Source: Furcasterigmium furcatum
Taxonomy: Eukaryota; Ascomycota; Sordariomycetes; Glomerellales; Plectosphaerellaceae
Assembly: GCA_001599815.1 (NCBI GenBank)
Contig: BCIA01000005.1
Location: forward strand, 4,534,472 to 4,598,471
Direction: 5' to 3'
Length of the DNA stretch: 64,000 nucleotides
Shown here: in pieces, positions 56,301 to 64,000 of the stretch
Layout of the letters: each line of letters starts with the position of its first letter
Position numbering within the stretch: position 1 is the first letter of the stretch
Made by a program: the position numbers and the translations under genes
Notes under the pieces: model-generated
The model's input: only the letters and a program-made list of their open reading frames with translations
Databases searched by the model: none
What the model was told of the DNA's origin: nothing

Positions 56301-58612
56301 AAAGATACTCCTGGACTGAGAAGTGCGCAAGGTGAAGCTCCTTTCTTGTGCCAGTATCGTGCTCAATACCCACAATGCAGACCAAGCTGGGACAATACTG
56401 CAGCAAGCCGGTGTCGGAAAACAGCCTGGCATCTTTGTCGAAATGCCGCGGAATTTCTCCCACTTGTGTGGCGAGGACGTCCCTGGCTTCCGCCAGCATC
56501 AACGGCCGCTCAGTGTAGACAAGAAACTGCAAGAGACGGATGGCGTTCTTCTGGAGGTGTGCAGGTATGCTGCGCAGCATCCGATCATAAGTCTCCGACA
56601 AATCCCTCGGGAGTTCCAGCAGAGCTTCCTTGATCGATTTGGGGTTCTGGCATTGAGCAAGAGTATCCAACTGACAAGCCGCCCATCTGAACCTATGACC
56701 ATTGTTAAGCTATCGTTACCGGCTTCAAAACGACCTGGTAGCGACTTACATGCCATCTGCCTGGTCTCCTATCCTGTCTCGTATCTGATCTGAAAGATTA
56801 GGCGGCAGTGATTTGCAAGTGAATTCCGCATCAGTGCGGATCCTTGTGGTGACATATGATCGTATGTCGGCGTTGACCGCTTGTCTATCGATCTCAAGGC
56901 AGTTCTGCACACCAAACAGCGGAGAAAGGTGGTCCATAAACTCGGCCTCGGACCGGCTGCTGCAAAGTATCTGGACGTGACCAAGCTCGGGTCTTGATAC
57001 TATGCTCTTGATCCACGAAAGCAATTCGCCCCTCGTCGTTGCTTCGTCTAAGGCATCGATAACAATGACTGGATTGTTCTGAGAAGAAAGAATTTTGCAT
57101 AGAGCTTCTGACAGAGTCGCCGTTGCAGGCTGGATCCGACCTCTCTGGTGCGCGTTGTATAAGCTCCGGAGATGGTCCGTGGAATCGGTTGTCCCAAGAC
57201 AAAGCTGGTGAACAAATGACCGGAGCATACTATCCAGAGTCTGCTTGGCTGTATCACTAAAGTCGAAGAAGAAGCTGAGGACAGAGCGGTCGTTGGGGAG
57301 GCGATCGAGAATCGTCGTGACCAGGATCGTCTTGCCACACCCAGCGAACCCTTGAAGCCATAGGCATCGATTGGTACCTGAGTGCCAGTTTCGAAAGACA
57401 TCATTTCCCAAAAGCCAAGTGCCTGTTCCCTCATGACGAAGACTCCTGGCGCGGTTCGCGTTGGAGAATTGGTCTGTCGGTGACAGCCAACGGTCAAATT
57501 CGGAATGTTGATAGTGCATTTCTCTCCTCTGGATGAGAGAATTTGTGTAATTCACCGTCGTTTGAACTGGACACTGTCAGCATTCGGATATGAATCGGAC
57601 TGTTGAGAAAAATACACAACGTACTAGCATCGAGGACTTCGCTGATTGGCTTTTCCGCCTCAACCTGCCTGGGTGGGATCTGGCTTAACAGGTCCTTCGT
57701 ATAAGCCGCCGCAGTCATGGCCGCAAAACCCTGCCACTTCTTATTCTTATGCGAGTCGGCGTAGTCGCAGATTCCGCGAACCACCAGACACGGGAAGTGG
57801 TTCATCAGGCCAGCGGCCTCCATCTCGAAGCAGGGGACGCCCTCCGCCGCCCACCTGTCGCGCACCAACGCATTCTTCATCAGCTGGTTCGCACTGGCAA
57901 TTAATCCATAGTGAATTGCAGGGCTGTCCTGGTGTCTTCCGCGCTCTGGTCGGCTGACCAGAGAATCTGCGTGGCTGCTGCACACCGTTTCGCACTCCCT
58001 CCGAGGCTCTGGATGGACGACGTCAGATTTGTAGAGCCTGTCGCTTTCAGGGGGCGGGCGCGTGCATCGGTCTTCCAGCCGGGGCCATTTCTGCAAGGCT
58101 CCTTCAATCTCGGCCATGATCTGGTGCCCTTTCATTTCGTGTTTGGCTTTGAGTCCATTAACGGCTGTCCGGACCGCCATCGGCGGCCCATCGAGGAACC
58201 CCGTGTGCTGAAAGGAGTCGTCCATGTTCTGCACAGCTTTGCCGTAGTCATACTGGAACACACCGCCTCTGTTCTCCGCGCGACTGCTGACGACGACGTC
58301 GCCGAGGCGAACATCGTGATCCGAGCTGGGCACGCCGCCACCGATTCCGACCATCAGCCCGATGCGTACATTCGGGAAGCTGTGCCGCAGGTGGCTGGCT
58401 ACCGTAGCCGCGGAACTGATGCCATACTCGCCATCCGGCAGCACGGCGATGACAACGTTATGACCAGAGATCCTGCCAACCGCATAGCTGTTCGTGTCGT
58501 GGGGGGCGACTGGGGGCATTTTGTGCTCCTCGTCGAGCAAGGCTTGGGCGGCGATGAATTCGACCGGAAGAGCGCTGATCCAGCCGATCGTGTACTGTTG
58601 CGCGTCCGACAT
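53335..58612 (-). CDS. Fungal NLR: PNP-NACHT-ankyrin repeat protein (3 exons, 1720 aa)
   Basis: Exons 58612-57625, 57566-56750 and 56692-53335 join in phase to 1720 residues. Residues 1-325 form a purine-nucleoside-phosphorylase-like (PNP_UDP) domain: TIGWISALPVEFIAAQALLD, then GIGGGVPS, FEMEAAGLMN and RGICDYADSHKNKKWQ. A NACHT domain follows, with Walker A GFAGCGKT at 402-409, Walker B VIVIDALDE at 496-504 and the conserved DGMFRWAACQLDTLA across intron 2. From about 845 to the end lie some 25 ankyrin repeats (GGEYGNPLQAASAGGHQEIV type). Proteins of this plan are fungal STAND NTPases thought to sense non-self through the repeats, oligomerise through NACHT and signal through the N-terminal domain. 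Some control heterokaryon incompatibility. The ligand is unknown. The repeat array ends at a frameshift (see 53076-53327). Confidence 0.93.
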
Positions 58613-58773
58613 GGTGTCTTTCGCTCCGACTAGGTCGGATGCTGGGGAGGGTTGTCGAAGGAGGAGGGGAGCGAAGAGGTGCGGTGGTGCGCAGCATATA
58701 GATCAGGCTCTGGCCACACCACGATTCTATCCCAGCGCTTAATTCAGCCCCCTTGCCACCCCTGTCGCTGGGC

Positions 58774-59061
58774 ATGCAGTCTCGTACGACACTGGCATCT
58801 GAGTGGGCGATGCTCTGCCCCCAGCCACCGCCAGTCCCAGAGTCCCGAGCGCACAGGAGTTGTACCGTGTCCAGCTCGCGATGGACGCCACCGTACATAC
58901 TCATCAACGACAACGTGGGCCTCGGCGACTGGATCAATGCTATCGGATACAACACCCTGGATAACTACATCTGGGGTATTCTGCAGTCGAGCGGAAGCCC
59001 TCTTGCAATAGCCCACCCTCTCGGCTTGCTCGGCAACTGGATCATCAGTGGAGGTCGATGA
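58774..59061 (+). CDS. Small ORF divergent from the NLR (95 aa), function unknown
   Basis: The ATG at 58774 is 161 bp from the NLR start codon on the opposite strand. The first 36 codons look random, but from about 58890 the frame shows strong third-position C/G bias and a protein-like sequence: PPYILINDNVGLGDWINAIG, then DNYIWGILQSSGSPLAI and PLGLLGNWIISGG. This part is hydrophobic, with regularly placed Gly and Trp, and could be a membrane-active or amphipathic segment. No family is recognised. It might be a true small gene, the last exon of a gene whose first exons I miss, or a relic. Fungal NLR genes often have a small effector gene beside them, which makes the position notable. Confidence 0.4.
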   Translation: MQSRTTLASEWAMLCPQPPPVPESRAHRSCTVSSSRWTPPYILINDNVGLGDWINAIGYNTLDNYIWGILQSSGSPLAIAHPLGLLGNWIISGGR

Positions 59062-59165
59062 CGAGGGCTGGTTCGGGAGACATGACAGAGGTAAAGTCTC
59101 ATAGTTCTCTCTCCGAGATGCGCATCGAGATCATAACTATATCTGATGGGCCATCTTCTAAGTCA

Positions 59166-60380
59166 CTACACGCCGTGCTTGGAATTCGCGTGCATGGCAG
59201 CCATCTTCGCTAACTGGCTCGCAAGCAGATGCTCCTTGAACAGGGGGTCCAACCCTGCCGCGAAGTGAATCGTCCACTTGAAGTCAAAGATGAACGACGG
59301 CACCGGGTCGCACCAACACAGCGCCACGGCCTCCCCGTCGTCATCCATCGTCCCGCCCTCGTTCAGCCACGACTGCGTGTACTCATACAACGTCTCGAAG
59401 TTGCCATCTTCCTGTTTCTTCTCGGGGTGCTTCGGCTTCCAGACAAACTTGTGGCCGCCGTATATGAAACGGCGGGGACCCCAGGGGCATCCATCCCGCT
59501 GATCCGGGTTCTCGATGGTTCCCTCCGGGAGCAGGTTGTTCTCGACCTTGATGGGCCGGCCTCTGTGCAGAAGACGTGTCTCCCAGGCATGTTGCGGCGG
59601 CTTCGCGGGCCAGACCTTGACGAGCGCGGAAGTGTAGGGATATTCACCCGCGCGGGAGAGACGAGCGATGGGTATCTCGACGGAGTGCATTGTCTGGGCT
59701 TCGAGGATGTAGAGGGTGCTGGTTTCCGTCGCATCCTTGACCGTGAAGACGTAGCCTCCCTCTAGAGCGGCGGCAGTGTTTCCAGGTCGTCGAACGATCA
59801 TTGTCTCTGGAGGATTGATGGCAATGGCCTTGGTGAAAGTTGCTACCATCGCGGCCTGTTGTTGCGGGTGTTGGATCTCTTGCTGGGGCGAAGTGTGAGT
59901 TTGACCGTTCGTCCCTGAGTCCCTCCGACCTCAAGAATGGGCTTCAATCCTGCCACATGCACTCACCAAACTAAGGACCGGGCCTTGTCCCGGATTCCTC
60001 GCCGTCGCAGCTTCATGGAGCCCCTTCTTACTCCCATCTCTCGCGCCCAGCTGTCTCGCAACCTCAAAGTCTGTAACCGCAGGTACGAGCGGCTTGGTCG
60101 AAACGTCCGCGTTTCCCACGTAAAGCTCCAGCGCCCGGAGACGTTCCCGGTGCAGGGCGATCTTCGTCTCTGCTTGTCTCTTCACCCGGCGCTTCTCGGT
60201 CGAGAGGAACGAGAAGACGCCGCCCTTCTTGGTAAAGGCGGTCAATTGCTCGATTGCCTTGGAGTGCGATGCGGCCGCGGCCTCGTAGCGCTCGTCTGAC
60301 TCGGCTTTGTAGGCCGCCGCGGAGTAACTGAGCGCCGCTTCGAATTTTGGGTCGACCTTGAGGTCCAAGTCGACCTGCAT
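59166..60380 (-). CDS. MIT-domain-like protein with an unrecognised (possibly Tubby/LURP-one-like) C-terminal domain (2 exons, 376 aa)
   Basis: Exons 60380-59967 and 59882-59166 join in phase 0 to 376 residues. Residues 10-85 form a helical bundle resembling MIT domains: ALSYSAAAYKAESDERYEAA, then SHSKAIEQLTAF and RRVKRQAETKIALHRERLRA. A Gln/Pro linker follows. The C-terminal 200 residues look beta-rich: GGYVFTVKDATETSTLYILE, FIYGGHKFVWKP, VALCWCDPVPSF and a closing hydrophobic helix HLLASQLAKMA. That order of strands and final helix recalls the Tubby/LURP-one (LOR) barrel, but this is a fold-level impression only. MIT domains bind ESCRT-III tails, so a membrane-remodelling role is possible. 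It lies about 550 bp upstream of the NLR on the same strand, with the small ORF in between. Confidence 0.65.
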
Positions 60381-61459
60381 CTTGAGGGCTGCTGTGGGAT
60401 GTTGACGAGCGGTCTTGTCTTGACGTGGCCGTGGAGGTGCTTAAAGTAATTACGACAGCCTTCTCGCGAGTCGGCAGAACATTCTACCCGCTTACAGCTG
60501 GCTGGGCATCGAATAGTTAATTAGTGGCCGTCCAAATGCTTGGCTGTTGGTCCTCGTCCGCTGAGGGAGACCGTTGCTCTTGGCTGAGATGGCTTCCATC
60601 ACAGACGTCTTTAGACATCGCCTATTGCCACTGAAAAATCCAATGAGTGACGGACACTTAGCCTAGCTATGGGATTGTAGAAATCATGTGAATCTCGTGG
60701 AGACTTTATGGTGTTTTGAGAATGGACAAAGACCAGGCATGCAACCATAGACCCTTATCCGCGTATTTCGGTGATATTCATTTACAGCTACCGACAGTGT
60801 ACGAGGCATGGTATGGCATGTTCTTGATATCCTGGAGAGATGAAGACTGCGAAATAACAAGAAATGTTCATGGGCTCCGAGCAATTTCTTCCATTGATAC
60901 TGAAAGCTGGGAGACGTCCACGGACGCAACAACATAGCCCAGAAGTTGCCGCAGGTCTCAACAGCAGGTCTCCGATGCTACACAGCTGGCTTCTAGTGTC
61001 TTCCGGGTATAGATTGAATATGACACCACTCAATCTGAACCGGACATCATGGCATTTCCAGACCCCGAGTGAGTCCGATCGGCCTTCGAATCGGAAATCG
61101 GTGTAAGATGGTTGGCTCACACGAATCCCACAAACGGCGGGGGCGCTAACGACGGGGAAATAACCCCCTGAGAGCGGCCCGGGCGGGGGATGCGGCATGC
61201 CCTCAGGCCCTGAAGGGCATCATCGGACAGGGGGCCTGCAGGCGGGAAAGTCTTGGCATTGTCCAGAGACGCGTCAGCCTCCGGGGAAACTAGCAAGCAC
61301 GTCGAGACCATTTAGTCATTGGCTCCTGCTCAACAAACGCACACCAGCATTGAATTCAATTTCTTTAACTCTTTTCGCTGGCCCAGGATCCGGTGTCGAC
61401 CAAGGTTTGCCGGAAACACACGACCAAGAACGACGAAAACCGACCTCATCTTGGCAACA
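60381..61459. other. Divergent intergenic region between the MIT-like and homocysteine methyltransferase genes
   Basis: These 1079 bp contain the promoters of two genes pointing away from each other. Open frames here (up to 136 codons) show no motif. The methyltransferase frame stays open for 47 codons upstream of its ATG, but without an in-frame ATG. Confidence 0.4.
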
Positions 61460-62515
61460 ATGGCCAGCAGCAGATCTCCCGTCCTCTTCCTGGACGGCGG
61501 CCTCGGCACGTCTCTTCAGGACAATTACGGCGTTGCCTTTGACAAGTCGACGCCTCTATGGTCCTCGCACCTCCTGGTGAGCGACCAGGCGACGCTCCTC
61601 GCCTGCCAGAGCGACTTTGGCCGTGTCCCAGTGGACATCATCTTGACGGCCACGTACCAGGTCTCGATTGAAGGATTCGCCAAGACGCGCACGGCGCAGT
61701 ACCCGACGGGCGTCGACCGGGCAAAGGCGGTCGAATTGATCGGAGATGCCGTCCGCATTGCGAGCACGGCGGGCAGCGCGCACGGAGGGAAGGTTGCGCT
61801 GAGTGTCGGCCCTTACGGTGCTTGCATGGTGCCCGGCCAGGAATACTCCGGGAAGTACGACCAGGGCCACTCCTCTCTCGACGACCTGAAGGCGTGGCAC
61901 CTCGACCGGCTGAGGGCGTTCGCAGAAGCTGGGGGATTCGCTTCTCCCGTGTCCTACATTGCATTGGAGACCATTCCTCGACTGGACGAGATCATTGCAC
62001 TCCGGAAGGCACTCGACGAGACGAGCACCGGCGAGGCACTGCCGTTTTGGATCTCCTGCGTCTTCCCCGGCGAAGACGACGCCCTCCCCGACGGCACATC
62101 CGTGCAGGCAGCGGTTTTCGCAATGCTTGATCCCGGACTGGCACGGAGCACGCCGTGGGGTCTCGGAATCAACTGCACAAAAATCTGGAAGCTCGAACGC
62201 CTGATCCAATTATACGAGGCGGCCCTTGCGGAAGCTATCCGACTCGGCTGGATCTCTGAGCCACCTGCGCTCGTGCTCTACCCCGACGGAACCAACGGCG
62301 AGGTCTACAACACGACAACGCAAACCTGGGAGCTTCCTGAAGGCCAGCAGACGGCGCAGTGCATCACCTGGGACGAGCGGATGGCCGACATCGTGCGAGA
62401 AGTTCAAGACAGAGGGCAATGGAAGCTCGTTGTTGTGGGAGGATGCTGCAAGGCAAGCCACGTACTTCTCTCGAGGCTCCGTCGCCGCCTCGAACACCCG
62501 GAAAGCAACAATTGA
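61460..62515 (+). CDS. Homocysteine S-methyltransferase (351 aa)
   Basis: A single exon from the ATG at 61460 (MASSRSPVLFLDGGLGTSLQ) encodes 351 residues, the usual length for Mht1/Sam4-type enzymes. The start FLDGGLGTSLQ is the family's first beta strand and loop. The three zinc ligands are Cys239 (GINCTK) and Cys329/Cys330 (GGCCK), and the active-site segments ALETIPRLDEI and PDGTNGEVYN are in place. The enzyme transfers a methyl group from S-methylmethionine or S-adenosylmethionine to homocysteine, making methionine, probably in the cytosol. The upstream frame is open only through non-ATG codons, so 61460 is the start. The gene is convergent with the 2EXR gene, leaving 244 bp between stops. 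Confidence 0.94.
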   Translation: MASSRSPVLFLDGGLGTSLQDNYGVAFDKSTPLWSSHLLVSDQATLLACQSDFGRVPVDIILTATYQVSIEGFAKTRTAQYPTGVDRAKAVELIGDAVRIASTAGSAHGGKVALSVGPYGACMVPGQEYSGKYDQGHSSLDDLKAWHLDRLRAFAEAGGFASPVSYIALETIPRLDEIIALRKALDETSTGEALPFWISCVFPGEDDALPDGTSVQAAVFAMLDPGLARSTPWGLGINCTKIWKLERLIQLYEAALAEAIRLGWISEPPALVLYPDGTNGEVYNTTTQTWELPEGQQTAQCITWDERMADIVREVQDRGQWKLVVVGGCCKASHVLLSRLRRRLEHPESNN

Positions 62516-62759
62516 ATTCAAACGCTCTGCTCATCATACCAGTCTGACCGACCAGGGAGGATACGCCATCGAAAAAAAGACCAAACACCGTGCCTGATCA
62601 TTGCAGTTCGCCGCCGAATGACCGCCCCAATGCAACCGTTGCATCAAATGCTGCCGGAACACCCCATGATATCGTGTCGATCCCGAAATAGAAGACATTA
62701 TCGATCCGTCTCCGCAGAAAAAAGTACGCCGAAAAGAGAGGAACCCGCCATCATCAAAG

Positions 62760-63758
62760 TCATTGCCATGCGTCTCGCCGCAGTAATGTCGCCGCTCTCC
62801 ACTCGTCGAAAACCTTCTGTTTTTCTGCCGTTGCCTCAGGGCTGTGCTCCTGGATCGGCGTCGGGGGCAGGATGCCCATCAGCTCGTCCAGGTCGAACAC
62901 CCGCCTCTGATGCCCCCCAACCCGGATTTCGATGCTGCCGATGTGCTCGTACAGGCACTTGCCGTAGTCGTCGTACATGGACAGCAACGCCCCGATCTTG
63001 CTAGCCAGGAAGAAGCCCATCTTTTCGGCCACCATCAGATGCGTGCAGCCCTCCGGAGGCAGAGGCCAGTATTTGGCGTGCCGGCCTCTCGCAAAGGCTT
63101 CGAGCATGTGGCGGTCGGGCGCGGAGCGATTCCGGGGGAAACCGAGGTTGTCGTCTTTCGTGCCCGGCGGTGGTGGCACGACGTCGAGGATGAGCCTGTT
63201 GACGGTGAAGACGGACGATTGCGCGACGAGGCCCTCGAACGCGGACGGGCCGTATCGCAGGTAATCTTTGAGAAGCGCGAAGAAGTTCCAGACGACCATT
63301 GGCGGGCCCCCATCGCCGCCGACAAATTGCCTCTTGTTCCTCCAGTCCGGATTGACGCTCGGCGGGGGGTCGAAGATGCGGAACTGGCAATGTATGCTCT
63401 CGACGTGGTGCGCGAGCCGGGGAACGGAGAGCCACGTCGGCCAGAGGCCGCAGTCCTTGACGTACATGATGTCGAGGTGGTAGTGCAGTTTTCGCCTCGC
63501 CAAGATGCCGGCAGCCTCCTCGTACATCTGTCGGTTCACCAGCAGGATCGGGGGCGTCTGGGTGGTTGTCGGGAAGAAGCCATCCTGCTTCACCCAGATG
63601 TCGTGGCCGTCGGAACACTTGCTGTCCTCGCAGAACTTGCGCCTCTTGCGATCCCGACTCGCGGCAGGGTTCTTCGGCGGCGCCCGGCCCGGCTGGAAGA
63701 GGACCTCGTGGAGGATCTGGTCGCGCAGCTCGGGCGCGATGCTCAGCAGAGCAGACAT
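62760..63758 (-). CDS. 2EXR/F-box-like domain protein (332 aa)
   Basis: The minus-strand frame from the ATG at 63758 encodes 332 residues in one exon. The N-terminus LLSIAPELRDQILHEVLF followed by a spacer and PPILLVNRQMYEEAAGIL is the 2EXR motif common in large families of Pezizomycotina proteins; it resembles a degenerate F-box. The remainder has mixed helices (NFFALLKDYLRYGPSAFEGL; KYWPLPPEGCTHLMVAEKMG) and an end close to IEIRVGGHQRRVFDLDELMG. No catalytic motif, signal peptide or membrane segment is seen. These families are rich in lineage-specific members whose roles are unknown; an adaptor function is often assumed from the F-box resemblance. Confidence 0.85.
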   Translation of the reverse strand: MSALLSIAPELRDQILHEVLFQPGRAPPKNPAASRDRKRRKFCEDSKCSDGHDIWVKQDGFFPTTTQTPPILLVNRQMYEEAAGILARRKLHYHLDIMYVKDCGLWPTWLSVPRLAHHVESIHCQFRIFDPPPSVNPDWRNKRQFVGGDGGPPMVVWNFFALLKDYLRYGPSAFEGLVAQSSVFTVNRLILDVVPPPPGTKDDNLGFPRNRSAPDRHMLEAFARGRHAKYWPLPPEGCTHLMVAEKMGFFLASKIGALLSMYDDYGKCLYEHIGSIEIRVGGHQRRVFDLDELMGILPPTPIQEHSPEATAEKQKVFDEWRAATLLRRDAWQ

Positions 63759-64000
63759 TGTCCGGGGTGGGGAATGTCTCGCTGGTGTGTCTATCTTTCT
63801 GTCTTTGTGCTGGCTGGTCTTCTGGAGCTCATGCGACGGAGTCGGTTTCGCAGGGGGACGATTCGGTGGGAAGAGATGGAAAGTCGGTCGTCCGAGAAAG
63901 AGAGGGGAGGGGAGATTTTGAACCGCGACACGGGAGGAAGAAGTGAAGGGGGCCCGAGGACGACTACTACGAACTAACTTCTACGCATTATTACACACCA

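Noticed and set aside
1..64000. tRNA, rRNA or secondary-metabolite backbone genes
   Set aside because: I searched by eye for B-box-like sequence with cloverleaf context and for PKS, NRPS or terpene synthase motifs and found none; a tRNA scan would be needed to be certain.

Overview
The window is nuclear DNA of a filamentous ascomycete, most likely a Sordariomycete. It is GC-rich, the genes carry short spliceosomal introns (about 45-120 nt, GT...YAG ends, often CTRAY-like branch points), and several products are fungal types: Zn2Cys6 regulators, an ENA-type P-ATPase, an HsbA/galactomannoprotein-like secreted protein, a PREG/PHO80-like cyclin and a PNP-NACHT-ankyrin NLR. There are 18 protein genes I can support, plus one weak small ORF and relics. 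Spliced models were built by hand; all but the second Zn2Cys6 gene have every junction checked for reading phase.

Left part (1-8.4 kb, all minus strand): an NAD-dependent epimerase/SDR cut by the window edge, a Zn2Cys6 regulator, a D-2-hydroxyacid dehydrogenase and a zinc-type (MDR) oxidoreductase. Three oxidoreductases beside one regulator suggest a small catabolic neighbourhood. Next comes complex I subunit NDUFB8, divergent from the SWR1 chromatin-remodelling ATPase (9.0-14.1 kb).

Middle (14.4-40.2 kb): a secreted HsbA-like wall protein, an ENA sodium/potassium-exporting ATPase, an eight-exon secreted subtilase, an Erv2-type ER sulfhydryl oxidase, proteasome beta-1 (PRE3), a phosphate-pathway cyclin with a long leader and an overlapping uORF, and a short coiled-coil (SCOC-like) protein. 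Intergenic spaces are large (2.4-4 kb), and one (36.8-37.5 kb) holds what looks like a decayed gene.

Right part (40-64 kb): a 6-kb stretch with no recognisable gene, then an APH/kinase-fold gene whose reading frame is interrupted by one in-frame TAG, a degenerate tandem-repeat array (47.75-48.44 kb), an alpha/beta hydrolase divergent from a second Zn2Cys6 regulator, a 1720-residue NLR (PNP-NACHT-ankyrin) whose ankyrin tail is cut by a frameshift, a small ORF divergent from the NLR, an MIT-like gene with an unrecognised C-terminal domain, a homocysteine S-methyltransferase and a 2EXR-domain protein.

The NLR locus (53.1-60.4 kb) with its flanking small genes is the best candidate for a self-contained immunity or incompatibility system. 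The TAG-interrupted kinase-fold gene next to a decaying repeat array is the most unusual single gene.
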